In this document: one piece after another, positions 54,228 to 63,167 of the stretch
How the letters are laid out: each line of letters starts with the position of its first letter
How positions within the stretch are numbered: the first letter of the stretch is position 1
DNA from: Bacillota bacterium
GTDB taxonomy: Bacteria; Bacillota; Clostridia; Lachnospirales; Lachnospiraceae
Reading direction: 5' to 3'
NCBI GenBank assembly: GCA_023439125.1
Contig: JAEXOU010000008.1
Span: 1-64,000 of the forward strand
Length of the DNA stretch: 64,000 nt
Translations under genes and position numbers: made by a program
The notes under the pieces: model-generated
The model's database searches: none
What the model saw: only the letters and a program-made list of their open reading frames with translations
What the model was told of the DNA's origin: nothing

Positions 54228-54752
54228 TTAGAAGGCTTTGTGATACAAAACCTTTTCGTATGCGATTCGATCTCCAGCACTACGTGTAAGTTTTATCACT
54301 CCACAGTATTCATATCCATACTTTGTTGCCAAATGTTGCATTAGCTGATTATCGCGATGTGTGTCAAGTCGTATACTTTGCTTATTATTTTTTCTGCATA
54401 CTTGTTCTGCCAGGAAAAACATACGTAAAGAGATTCCTTGTCCACGATGAGTCGATTTAACTGCATTACGATGGATTGTTCCAAAATCACTTCCTTCTAA
54501 TTTCCATGCCCCATCATAAATTGCATCATAGCTTGGCTCTCGATCCAAATTAAGCGACATGTATCCAATGACTTCCTCTTGTTCCACAAACACATAACTT
54601 TCCCGCATAATAATATCTTCAACAATTACTTCTTCTGTTGGAAATCCATCCTGCCATTGGTCAATCCCTTGTTCTTTTAGATACTGTCTTGCGTCCTCTA
54701 TCACCTCCATGATTCCTACTAAGTCACTTATTTCTGCTTTTCTTTCTTGCAT
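54228..54752 (-). CDS. GNAT family N-acetyltransferase
   Basis: AAAGGGAC lies before ATG 54752; the in-frame ATG at 54770 lies closer to the upstream gene with no clear site. The 174-residue protein has the acetyl-CoA loop HRGQGIS and a late KYGYEYCGV segment of GNAT enzymes. Its N-terminal part (RQYLKEQGIDQWQDGFP) resembles a common clostridial GNAT subgroup. It starts 24 bases after the PARG-like gene and is likely cotranscribed. Substrate unknown. Confidence 0.87.
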   Translation of the reverse strand: MQERKAEISDLVGIMEVIEDARQYLKEQGIDQWQDGFPTEEVIVEDIIMRESYVFVEQEEVIGYMSLNLDREPSYDAIYDGAWKLEGSDFGTIHRNAVKSTHRGQGISLRMFFLAEQVCRKNNKQSIRLDTHRDNQLMQHLATKYGYEYCGVIKLTRSAGDRIAYEKVLYHKAF

Positions 54753-54776
54753 ATTATGTCCCTTTCTCATATCTCG

Positions 54777-56249
54777 CTAGGTTATGCTTGAACGACTTGT
54801 TACCGAATCTTCTATCATTAATTCCTTTGCTAAAGGTTGAAATTTTAGTGGTACTAGTACGTCAACATGATCATATTTTTTTAATGTTATCTCAATTGCC
54901 ACAACCTTATGTCCTGCTCTATCATATAACACATGAGCAAATCCTTCAATATCAGATTTCTGTAAATCAATTAAATTCATGTAAATTAGATAACTGATAT
55001 AGGAATCTATTACATCCTCTTCCATTTTCCCTTCATAATGTTGCATGCCCTGGCATAAATTAGAATTCCAATTATTAAGTGTAATTTTATGATAGTTTTT
55101 CTTTAACATGTTTGTACTAATACTATTATTTGTTTTTTGTACTATCTCATTCATATTTTCAATGTAAGGTAATATGAATACAGCTGTTACCTTCATATCT
55201 TTCGCTTGAATAAGTTCAGCTACAAAAGGGATTCCATCTTCAAGTATTCCTTGCGCAAAGCTCGAGTAAGCTGACGAAGCATTTTTATTTATGTCATAAT
55301 TGCATTCTGGAAAAGGATACATCGCTTGAATATACTTTTTCTGCTTTGTTTCAATTCGTTTCTGTACTGATGAGCTTTGCACTATGGATTCAAGTTGATT
55401 CACGTTATTTTCGTAATATAAATTTTCAAAATGTTGTTTAAATACTGGCAAAGTAACACTGGAAAATTCTCGGTCAAAAACAAATACAATATGTTCAAAA
55501 TAATCTATGTACTCCTCTTCAATTAATATCTCTTGAAAATACTGTGCGATCTTGTAAGGGGAATAACCATATTCTTCAAAGCTAATTGGTGAAATGATAA
55601 TATTGCGATACATATTTCGTGCTGCCGCATGAAAAAACATCCGCAATCTCATCCTCATGATCGTATCGATTTCATAATCTTTACATTCACTGTTTGGTAT
55701 TTTGGAGCAATTCACAGGCATCATTGAAAAAACTGAGATTGGATATGGATTCTCAATTAAGTCATGATTTTCATCGCGAAATACGGCGACATGAGTTGAT
55801 AATAACATATAATCTGAATGCATTGGACTACCTAAATTTTCATTGTAAAGATATACTTGGCTTGCTTTTTGCGAACTTAAACTTTGATATAAGCTTGTGG
55901 AATAACAAAGCTTTGCCTCTGTTGTATTTCTATCCATCATACTCCCCCCACCTGGGCAAAGTGCGTTCGCTTGATTCATAATTAACGGTCGAAAATATTT
56001 TTTCGCAATCTCAAAGGAAGCTCCTAAACACACATCGATATGGTGGTTCAATGGTTCATAAAATTTTTCCTTCATATAATGGTCAGAATCACATAAAATA
56101 TCTGTTAGACAAGTGGGTGAGTAAACATCTACTAACTCATAATCATATACGCCAGTATTTAAACTTAGGTCAATTCTTTTTGTGTCATATTTATAATATC
56201 CTTTTCGAATAATGTCCCGAGTTTCTTTCACTACTTTTTTAAGATCCAC
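54777..56249 (-). CDS. PARG-like macrodomain protein (TIGR02452/DUF2263) with altered signature
   Basis: The start is a GTG at 56249 with GGTGGTG upstream. Residues about 85-300 match the microbial poly(ADP-ribose) glycohydrolase-like family: NQANALCPGGGSMMD followed by LCYSTSLYQSL and the later HAAARNMYRNIIISPIS. In active enzymes the GGG is followed after seven residues by QEE; here the same place reads TEA, so the last (catalytic) Glu is lost. A 160-residue C-terminal extension (330-490) has no recognised family. It may bind ADP-ribose without cutting it. The GNAT gene follows closely. Confidence 0.8.
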   Translation of the reverse strand: MDLKKVVKETRDIIRKGYYKYDTKRIDLSLNTGVYDYELVDVYSPTCLTDILCDSDHYMKEKFYEPLNHHIDVCLGASFEIAKKYFRPLIMNQANALCPGGGSMMDRNTTEAKLCYSTSLYQSLSSQKASQVYLYNENLGSPMHSDYMLLSTHVAVFRDENHDLIENPYPISVFSMMPVNCSKIPNSECKDYEIDTIMRMRLRMFFHAAARNMYRNIIISPISFEEYGYSPYKIAQYFQEILIEEEYIDYFEHIVFVFDREFSSVTLPVFKQHFENLYYENNVNQLESIVQSSSVQKRIETKQKKYIQAMYPFPECNYDINKNASSAYSSFAQGILEDGIPFVAELIQAKDMKVTAVFILPYIENMNEIVQKTNNSISTNMLKKNYHKITLNNWNSNLCQGMQHYEGKMEEDVIDSYISYLIYMNLIDLQKSDIEGFAHVLYDRAGHKVVAIEITLKKYDHVDVLVPLKFQPLAKELMIEDSVTSRSSIT

Positions 56250-56410
56250 CTAAGTCACCACCGCGTTTTATTCTTATACTTTATCATATGATAAAAACTC
56301 AAAAGTATTGAATAGAATATGATAACGATTCCATTCGTGACATACTTTACATGTATAATAATTTGTAAGCTTCAAAAGCTATTACTATCATTTAATATAG
56401 GAGACTAGCT

Positions 56411-56704
56411 ATGAATCAATATCGAGAAAACAAATCCTTACCAATGAGTGCATTGGATGATATTCCACAAGCAAAATCTGACGCATGTGAGATTACTGGT
56501 TTAGTTAAAGAAAGCGGACGGGTGACTGGTTACCAACTATCAAATGGTAGCATTGTGTCAAAGGATGAAGGTGTATCAATGGCAAGAGCAGGTGATATTA
56601 AAGGAGTTGGAATTGCTCATCGAAGTGGAAAAGAATATTTAAAATCTCTTCCTGATCAAACCGAAGATAACAATTTAAGTCATCTTCCAACCGTTTCTCG
56701 CTAA
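56411..56704 (+). CDS. DUF3892-containing small protein
   Basis: The 97-residue protein matches DUF3892: an N-terminal leader, then ITGLVKESGRVTGYQLSNG and the MARAGDIKGVGIAHRSGKEYLKSLPD ending characteristic of this family (read here in two parts). No function is known. There is no signal peptide. AGGAG precedes the ATG and a hairpin follows the stop. It is a single-gene unit between the PARG-like gene (opposite strand) and a surface protein gene. Confidence 0.85.
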   Translation: MNQYRENKSLPMSALDDIPQAKSDACEITGLVKESGRVTGYQLSNGSIVSKDEGVSMARAGDIKGVGIAHRSGKEYLKSLPDQTEDNNLSHLPTVSR

Positions 56705-56742
56705 CTCATATTATGTAAAAAATTTATGAAGCATCATATATT

Positions 56743-56797
56743 AGACACTGTCGTATTAGCTGATTGAGAATAATCAGCTATACATAGTCTTTTTATT
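56743..56797 (+). terminator. Terminator after the DUF3892 gene
   Basis: TAGCTGATT (56757-56765) pairs perfectly with AATCAGCTA (56772-56780); AGAC (56743-56746) and GTCT extend the stem outside an internal loop, and TTTTTATT follows. Confidence 0.72.
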
Positions 56798-56949
56798 CAT
56801 AACCTCTCAGTCAAATACAATCATACTTTGTTTCGTTATGTCATAATTTTAATTTTTTTATCAGCCAAAAATGTTTTACAATCAACATTTACCATGCTAC
56901 ACTAAAAACATCTTAGCAATATTATTCCTCATTTTATAGGAGGTATAAT

Positions 56950-57975
56950 ATGAAATTTATAAAAAGAACTGCGATTCTACTACTCTCATTTATTCTATTC
57001 ATGTTCCAATTCATCCCGCCAACTCTATCCTATGCAGTTACAAATTCCAATCTACAAACGATTGATTTTTTAATCCCTAAAACAATCGAGTTAGATATTG
57101 GTGATTCGATCGAACTCATACGCTTTCCTTGTATCAACAGCTTAATAACTTTCAAAAGTAATAAGCCAAGTATAGCATCTATCGACCAATTCGGAATCAT
57201 AACCGCAAAAAAAGCAGGCAATGCAATCATTACTGCAACCTGCCTGTCTAACAATTTTAAATTTCTCATAACCGTCCGTAAAACACAAATCGTTTTAAGC
57301 AATTCGCACGTTACACTAGAACCCACAAAGTCTTTTCAATTAACGGCGAAAACCTCCAACGGCTCTTTTGTCACCTATAAGAGTAAAAAGAAAAGCATTG
57401 CAACAGTTGACGACAATGGCTTTATTACTGCACTTAAGCCAGGTGAGACAATAATAACAGTCTCATCAGATAATACAAACGTCACATGTAAAGTAATCGT
57501 TGTTGCACCAACCATTACGATCAATCGCTCCTCGGTCAGCATGTACCGTAATCAAGTACTCAAGTTAACTGCTAAGTCTTCGAACGGAGTTTCACCAACT
57601 TGGAGATCTAATAAAACTAGTATTGCTACTATATCAAAAGATGGAGAAATTACTGCAAAAAAACATGGTACTGCTCTTATTACAGCTACGGTAGATGGTG
57701 TATCAGTCACTTGTACCGTTAATGTGCTACAGCCAACAATAACACTTTCCAACACTTCTCTCACCCTTCCGGTTGGTGATCAAAAGTTACTTACTGCAAA
57801 GGTGTCTTCTGGTAATAAACCATCCTACAAATCCAGTAATAGTAAGATTGTAACCGTTTCACAAGATGGACAGTTGACTGCAAAAAAAGTGGGCACTGCC
57901 TATATCACCGTTTTAGAAGATGGCGTCAAGGTAAAATGTAAGGTTACTGTAACCGCCGTTACAGTAACCTCGTAA
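56950..57975 (+). CDS. Secreted protein with four BIG2 (Ig-like) domains
   Basis: A signal peptide (residues 1-30, cleavage near SYA) leads to four bacterial Ig-like group 2 repeats at about 35-110, 112-190, 191-264 and 265-337. Each repeat carries a core such as YKSKKKSIATVDDNGFITALKPGE (shown in short: SIATVD then FITA). The last ends at the C terminus without an anchor motif, so the protein is either released or held non-covalently. BIG2 domains support surface adhesion or spacing. It is convergent with the NlpC/P60 gene, with 35 bases between stops. Confidence 0.92.
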   Translation: MKFIKRTAILLLSFILFMFQFIPPTLSYAVTNSNLQTIDFLIPKTIELDIGDSIELIRFPCINSLITFKSNKPSIASIDQFGIITAKKAGNAIITATCLSNNFKFLITVRKTQIVLSNSHVTLEPTKSFQLTAKTSNGSFVTYKSKKKSIATVDDNGFITALKPGETIITVSSDNTNVTCKVIVVAPTITINRSSVSMYRNQVLKLTAKSSNGVSPTWRSNKTSIATISKDGEITAKKHGTALITATVDGVSVTCTVNVLQPTITLSNTSLTLPVGDQKLLTAKVSSGNKPSYKSSNSKIVTVSQDGQLTAKKVGTAYITVLEDGVKVKCKVTVTAVTVTS

Positions 57976-58010
57976 AGATTAATATTTATTTAGGATTAAT
58001 ATTGCTAAGA

Positions 58011-59870
58011 TTAATCAAAAATTCTCCATGCTACAATAAAGTTTGAACTCCACCATTTGCCTAAATCGCGATAAACGATTTTCCCACTACTTGAAGAAGC
58101 ATCGATTACCATACCATTACCTGCTGCAATACCAACATGCCCACGTACAACAACAATATCGCCTGCTTTGATATTAGAGAACTTAGAAACCTTCTGATAT
58201 TTCCCTACATTTCTCCAGCCGCTTGATGTAATATAGCTTTGCTTCACTCCAATCTGATTTAAACACCAGTAAACAAAACCGGAACAATCAAAAGCATTCG
58301 GACCTTTAGCACCATAAACATAAGGTTTGCCAAGCTTTGATTTTGCAACACTGATTAATGCGCTCACACTAGCGGATGTTGAACCAGTAGATGAACTATT
58401 GTCGCTTGAATTACTATCCGAACTACTATTGCTGCTTGAATTACTATTGCTATTTGAGTTACTATTTGAATTACTACTATTTGAGTTATTACTATTTCCA
58501 GAATTGCTATTTGAGTTTGATTCACTTGAAGTAGCTGCCTTTACAACATCAGAGCCTGTTAATTTTGTCATCGTTTGGACACCTACGTTACCATCTGCTG
58601 ATAAACCATTTCTCTTTTGGAATGCTTTCACAGCAGCTTCTGTTGCTTCGCCAAAATATCCGGTAGTATTACCAGAAGCTAAATATCCGTACTTGATTAA
58701 TAATTCCTGAATACGTTTCACCGTATCACCACTATCACCAAGTATGATACCGTTTGGAACTGCGTCTGATCGATTTAATACTTCACGTGTGGATGGTCCT
58801 AAGTAACCATCAACAACTAAGTCATTCCTTGACTGGAACTGTTTTACCGCAGCTGATGTGTCACTACCATAGGTTCCATCAGGTGTTGTAGTAAGATAAC
58901 CAAGTTCTTTTAAACGTTGCTGACAAGCAAGAACAATATCACTTTTATCTCCGTAAGAGATTAAATTTGGCTTTGCCTCTCCACTATAGATTAATTCTAC
59001 TGTCATTGTTCCAACTTTACCATCTGCAGTTAAGCCATTTGTTTCTTGCATTTTCTTAACTGCACTTTCAGTTACATCACCAAAATGACCTGTAATCTGA
59101 TCTTCACTAGCTAAATATCCCATTTCATATAAACGGGTTTGAATACGTCTTATATCATTACCATCCATTCCAAGCTTTGCAGTATATCTTTTTGCATTCT
59201 CGGAAAGTAACATTTCTTTTGTTTCTGGTCCAATAATACCATCTTGCTTTAAATCATTCTGACGTTGAAACAACATAACAGATTCAGCAGTAATATTGCC
59301 ATAATAGTTTGTAGGCTCAGCATAATCCATAAATCCCAAATCCATTAAGCTCTGCTGGATTTCAGCAACTGAGCTATGTGTAACACCTACTGTATAGAAT
59401 TGCGGAGCTGGCTCTTCAGTCACTTCAGGTTCAGCTTCTTCAGGATTCACCGTTTCTATTATTGGATCATCAACACTTGCATCTGACTCTTCCATACTTA
59501 GAAGGTCACTCATATCGTTAATTCCGTTATCTATTTCTTGTTGGCTTTCCTCTGTTAACTCTTGATTTTGCGCCTCAATACCAACTTCTTCATTGGTATT
59601 ACTTGCATCATCCTGGAATGCCAAGAGGTTGGAGGAATCCAAATCATCCTGAATGAGCACTGTTGGCGATGGATTTAATAAATCACTCGTTTCAGAGTTA
59701 CTTCGAACGAAAGAATTATCTGTTGCTACATTTACTGTTGTTTCTATCTGATTTATAGTCTGTGTATTATTTTCTTTTTTACTGGTTGGTACGATTATAG
59801 CTACAACAAGACCACATACTGTGACCGTTGTAATAATATGTAGCTTCGTCTTCTTAAACCATTGCTTCAT
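58011..59870 (-). CDS. NlpC/P60 cell-wall hydrolase with four PG-binding domains
   Basis: The 619-residue protein has an N-terminal anchor (12-28), an acidic linker (30-160), four PG_binding_1 domains (about 168-228, 233-290, 303-362, 373-435; each with a QxxLxxLGY and FQxxNxLxxDGxxG pattern), a Ser/Asn linker (450-500) and a C-terminal NlpC/P60 domain (508-619). The catalytic Cys is in DCSGF, the His in GHVGIAAG, and the third polar residue follows in VIDASS. It cuts peptide stems of peptidoglycan, probably during wall turnover or division. The Ser/Asn linker is coded by a short DNA repeat (58390-58530). Confidence 0.94.
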   Translation of the reverse strand: MKQWFKKTKLHIITTVTVCGLVVAIIVPTSKKENNTQTINQIETTVNVATDNSFVRSNSETSDLLNPSPTVLIQDDLDSSNLLAFQDDASNTNEEVGIEAQNQELTEESQQEIDNGINDMSDLLSMEESDASVDDPIIETVNPEEAEPEVTEEPAPQFYTVGVTHSSVAEIQQSLMDLGFMDYAEPTNYYGNITAESVMLFQRQNDLKQDGIIGPETKEMLLSENAKRYTAKLGMDGNDIRRIQTRLYEMGYLASEDQITGHFGDVTESAVKKMQETNGLTADGKVGTMTVELIYSGEAKPNLISYGDKSDIVLACQQRLKELGYLTTTPDGTYGSDTSAAVKQFQSRNDLVVDGYLGPSTREVLNRSDAVPNGIILGDSGDTVKRIQELLIKYGYLASGNTTGYFGEATEAAVKAFQKRNGLSADGNVGVQTMTKLTGSDVVKAATSSESNSNSNSGNSNNSNSSNSNSNSNSNSNSSSNSSSDSNSSDNSSSTGSTSASVSALISVAKSKLGKPYVYGAKGPNAFDCSGFVYWCLNQIGVKQSYITSSGWRNVGKYQKVSKFSNIKAGDIVVVRGHVGIAAGNGMVIDASSSSGKIVYRDLGKWWSSNFIVAWRIFD

Positions 59871-60146
59871 ATATGTTTAAATCCCTTCTTTTCGTAATTA
59901 AGATACTTACTCTTATCATCATGTGGTACATTTTAATAATTTTCTATTACTCCTTTTACAATTATATCTCAAAAATGTGTCGAAATTGTGACATAATTAT
60001 GGATTTTTTCTCTTTTTTTACTGATTTCCGATAATATCTTACTTCTTTTTTATACGTTTTAACCAAGATTTACCTAAGTGTGCTATGTCTTCTGTAAAAG
60101 CTTCCTTATTATAAAAGCAAAATATCCATCTTCTTTTCTCATTCAT

Positions 60147-60192
60147 GTAGCAGTTACGACAAATCAAATTTTGTCGAACTTGCTACTTTTTT
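60147..60192 (+). terminator. Orphan intrinsic terminator on the plus strand
   Basis: GTAGCA (60147-60152) pairs with TGCTAC (60181-60186), and CGACAAA with TTTGTCG, around a four-base internal mismatch; six T follow. No plus-strand gene lies upstream within 2 kb, since the neighbour is a minus-strand gene starting at 59870. It may end an unannotated small RNA. Confidence 0.75.
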
Positions 60193-60201
60193 GTTAGGCA
60201 A

Positions 60202-60230
60202 TTGACATTATACACTATAATACTTATACT
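60202..60230 (+). promoter_or_regulatory. Promoter for the serine dehydratase operon
   Basis: A consensus TTGACA (60202-60207) and TATACT (60225-60230) are 17 bases apart, ten bases after the orphan terminator. Confidence 0.68.
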
Positions 60231-60496
60231 TTCAACTCCCCCTTCCCCTGTATTGTAGTTGCAATTCCCATATTTGTCTATATATTGATATAAATTCCTT
60301 AAATATGCTAGTAATTTATGGAATTGTCTGTTTAATATATACAAATTATTAATGATAATGTATAATCTTGTTGTAATAAGTCACAAATAGTAAATTCTTA
60401 GCAGATATACTAAAAGATAAAAATTAATTACCTTTGCTTGTTATTAATTAAAATTATAACTTGTTGCTTGATTTACTTGCAGAAAGGAAGATATAC
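60231..60496 (+). other. Long AT-rich leader before sdaAB
   Basis: About 260 bases separate the promoter from the sdaAB start. I see no clear riboswitch fold. There is a weak internal promoter candidate (TTGTCT and TATTAA, 17 bases apart, near 60325) and a small AATTCC/GGAATT dyad. The leader could be regulatory, but nothing specific is visible. Confidence 0.4.
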
Positions 60497-61174
60497 ATGG
60501 CGAACATAGGCGTATTTGATGTTTTAGGACCGATTATGATAGGTCCATCCTCCTCACACACAGCTGGAGCTGCTAGATTAGGTAAAATTGCTAGAACAAT
60601 TGTTAACAAACCTATTAAGGAAGTCACATTTTTACTCCACGGCTCCTTTCGTGAAACATATAAAGGACATGGTACCGATCGTGCACTTGTTGCCGGAATC
60701 CTAGGAATGGCACCAGATGATGCCAGATTAAGAGATTCTATCTCAATTGCAGAATCACAAGGGCTAAAACTTCACTTTACACCAGCTGATTTAGGACAAG
60801 TTCATCCAAATACCGTAAAGTTCTTAATAAAAGACTGTGATGATATCATTTGGGAAGTGCTTGGTTCTTCGATTGGTGGTGGACTCGTTAAGATTAACGA
60901 AATCAACGGGAACAAAGTACAGATTACAGGTGAATATCCAACCATTATTACTTGTCATGATGACATCCCTGGAACTGTTGCTAAAATATCAGCACTCTTC
61001 TATGAACAAAAGATTAATATTGCTTACATGACTCTTGTTCGTAGCCAAAAAGGTAAAGGAGCTACGATGACTCTGGAAATCGATAGTCCTGCTTCTGATG
61101 ATATAATCGAAAAGATTCATAACATCGAAGGCGTAAAACGTGTAATTGTAATTAATTCTTTAGGAGGAAAATAG
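60497..61174 (+). CDS. sdaAB: L-serine dehydratase, iron-sulfur type, beta subunit
   Basis: The start at 60497 has AAAGGAAG upstream; the frame opens earlier at 60461 without a site. The 225-residue subunit begins FDVLGPIMIGPSSSHTAGAARLG and ends in an ACT domain (ITCHDDIPGTVAKIS). It works with the alpha subunit to deaminate serine to pyruvate and ammonia in anaerobes. The ACT domain probably senses serine. The alpha gene starts two bases after its stop. Confidence 0.96.
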   Translation: MANIGVFDVLGPIMIGPSSSHTAGAARLGKIARTIVNKPIKEVTFLLHGSFRETYKGHGTDRALVAGILGMAPDDARLRDSISIAESQGLKLHFTPADLGQVHPNTVKFLIKDCDDIIWEVLGSSIGGGLVKINEINGNKVQITGEYPTIITCHDDIPGTVAKISALFYEQKINIAYMTLVRSQKGKGATMTLEIDSPASDDIIEKIHNIEGVKRVIVINSLGGK

Positions 61175-61175
61175 T

Positions 61176-62063
61176 ATGAATATTGCAAATTCAGGACAAG
61201 AACTTCTTGAAATCTGCAAAGCAGAGCAAATCTCTTTAAGCGAATATGCGATTCGAGTAGAAATGGAAACAAAAGAAGTTTCTCGTGAAGAACTTTACAA
61301 GCAAATGAAAAAAACTCTTGATGTTATGAGAGAAGTTACATCAGAAGGTAGAAAAAAAGAAGTTTATTCTCTTAGTGGATTAATCGGTGGTGATGCTCAT
61401 CGTTTACAGAAATATCACGATAAAGGCACTTCATTAATGGGCAACGGAATTATTAAAGCTATGGCAATGGCTATGTCTTGTTCCGAAGTTAATGGTTCTA
61501 TGGGCAAAATTGTAGCCTGTCCTACTGCTGGCTCTTGTGGTATCCTTCCTGCTGTAATCGTAACTGCTGGTGAACAGCTAAACAAAACGGACGAAGAACT
61601 TATGACTGCATTATTTGCATCTGCTGCAATCGGAATGATTATTGGTAAGAATGCTACTTTCTCTGGTGCAGAAGGTGGATGTCAAGCGGAATGTGGTTCT
61701 GCAGCTGCTATCGCTGCTGGTGCAGTAGTAGAGTTAATGGGTGGAACCCCAGAGATGAGCTTAGATGCTGCAGCTATCATTTTTAAAAATGTTTTAGGAC
61801 TTGTTTGCGATCCAGTAGCTGGACTTGTAGAAATTCCTTGTGCAAAGAGAAATGTATCTGGCGCAATCAATGCACTTTGCACTGCTGATTTAGTTATGGC
61901 TGGTGTGACTTCAAAAATTCCTTTTGATGATGCACTTGCAGCTATGTACAAAGTTGGTATTAACATGCCAGTAGAATTAAGGGAAACTGCATTAGGTGGC
62001 GTTGCTGCTACTCCAACTGGAAAGGCCCTAAAAGAAAAAGTATTCGGAAAATCAGAGAATTAA
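61176..62063 (+). CDS. sdaAA: L-serine dehydratase, iron-sulfur type, alpha subunit
   Basis: The 295-residue catalytic subunit carries the Cys residues for a 4Fe-4S cluster in CPTAGSCGI, GCQAECGSA and CDPVAGLVEIPC. It splits serine with the beta subunit coded just upstream (TAGTATG junction). The Fe-S enzyme is oxygen-sensitive, fitting an anaerobe. GGAGG precedes the ATG. The pair feeds pyruvate into fermentation. Confidence 0.96.
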   Translation: MNIANSGQELLEICKAEQISLSEYAIRVEMETKEVSREELYKQMKKTLDVMREVTSEGRKKEVYSLSGLIGGDAHRLQKYHDKGTSLMGNGIIKAMAMAMSCSEVNGSMGKIVACPTAGSCGILPAVIVTAGEQLNKTDEELMTALFASAAIGMIIGKNATFSGAEGGCQAECGSAAAIAAGAVVELMGGTPEMSLDAAAIIFKNVLGLVCDPVAGLVEIPCAKRNVSGAINALCTADLVMAGVTSKIPFDDALAAMYKVGINMPVELRETALGGVAATPTGKALKEKVFGKSEN

Positions 62064-62078
62064 ACGGAGGTTTCATAG

Positions 62079-63116
62079 ATGGACATTTTAATTGGAACAG
62101 GTCTTTTACTCGTAGTTTTAGCATTATTTTCTTTATTTTCATATAAAGCACCAAATGGTATGAAAGCCATGGGTGCACTTGCCAATGCAGCTTGTGCAAG
62201 TTTCTTAGTTGAAGCATTTCATGATGCATTTTTTGGTGGTGTATTAAATATGTCATTCTTACAGAGCGTTGGTGCTGCAAATGGTAGCCTTGGTGGCGTT
62301 GCTGCTGGTATTCTTGTACCATTAGCACTTGGTGTTTCCCCTGTATACGCAGTATTAACAGGTCTTGCTGTTTCTGGATTTGGTATTTTACCTGGTTTCA
62401 TTGCAGGTTACCTAGTATCCTATATTGTTAGATTCTTAGAAAAGAAGATTCCTGCAGGTTTAGACTTAATCACAATTATTTTAGTTGCTGCACCTGTAGC
62501 TCGTATTATAGCTCAATTAATGACACCTATTGTAAACGGTACTTTATTAAAAATCGGTGATGTTCTATTAAGTTCAGCGAATGCAAATCCTCTTATTATG
62601 GGTATCATCCTTGGAGGTATCTTAACTGTGGTAGCAACTGCTCCACTTAGTTCCATGGCACTTACAGCTATGCTCGGTTTAACTGGTATCCCAATGGCTA
62701 TCGGTGCTTTAGCAGTATTCGGTTCTTCTTTCATGAACTTCGTATTCTTCCACAAGATGAAATTCGGTTCTAAGAAAGATACAATCGCTGTTGCAATTGA
62801 ACCTTTAACACAAGCAGATATTATTAGTGCTAACCCAATTCCTGTTTATGTTACTAACTTTATCGGCGGTGCATTAAGTGGTATCATTGTTGCACTTATG
62901 GGTCTTACAAATATGACACCTGGTACAGCAACTCCTATTGCTGGATTCGCCGTAATGTTTGCATACAATAAGCCAGCTCAAGTATTAATTGCTGCCGCAG
63001 GTTGTATTATTGTTAGTGTATTAGCTGGTTATATAGGTTATTTAATGTTTAAGAAATATAAGATTATGACTGCAGACCAGATTAGACATAATCAAAAAGA
63101 AGTAACTGAAGCGTAA
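62079..63116 (+). CDS. PTS_EIIC_2-family membrane protein, probable serine-linked transporter
   Basis: The 345-residue protein has about nine or ten membrane helices and matches the PTS_EIIC_2 family, a group of EIIC-like proteins that lack EIIA and EIIB parts. It starts 15 bases after sdaAA with CGGAGG upstream, so it belongs to the sda operon. Because it travels with serine dehydratase genes, uptake of serine or a related compound is more likely than a sugar; this is inference. A strong terminator follows. Confidence 0.82.
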   Translation: MDILIGTGLLLVVLALFSLFSYKAPNGMKAMGALANAACASFLVEAFHDAFFGGVLNMSFLQSVGAANGSLGGVAAGILVPLALGVSPVYAVLTGLAVSGFGILPGFIAGYLVSYIVRFLEKKIPAGLDLITIILVAAPVARIIAQLMTPIVNGTLLKIGDVLLSSANANPLIMGIILGGILTVVATAPLSSMALTAMLGLTGIPMAIGALAVFGSSFMNFVFFHKMKFGSKKDTIAVAIEPLTQADIISANPIPVYVTNFIGGALSGIIVALMGLTNMTPGTATPIAGFAVMFAYNKPAQVLIAAAGCIIVSVLAGYIGYLMFKKYKIMTADQIRHNQKEVTEA

Positions 63117-63143
63117 GGCAAAAGGAATTCCTAATATATAAAT

Positions 63144-63165
63144 AAAAGGGGCGATTGCCCCTTTT
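63144..63165. terminator. Bidirectional terminator
   Basis: Perfect arms AAAAGGGGC (63144-63152) and GCCCCTTTT (63157-63165) around GATT serve the sda operon on the plus strand and the convergent GGDEF gene on the minus strand. Confidence 0.88.
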
Positions 63166-63167
63166 AC

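Noticed and set aside
58327..58710. Leu/Glu-rich antisense frame in the NlpC/P60 gene
   Set aside because: It is the opposite strand of the Ser/Asn linker repeat.
60231..60496. Riboswitch in the sdaAB leader
   Set aside because: The leader is long but shows no conserved fold or terminator/antiterminator that I can recognise.
63120..63143. Fragment of the family 2 inverted repeat after the EIIC gene
   Set aside because: GGAATTCCTAATATATAAA resembles one arm of the 30355-30392 hairpin, but the match is short and AT-rich, so chance is possible.
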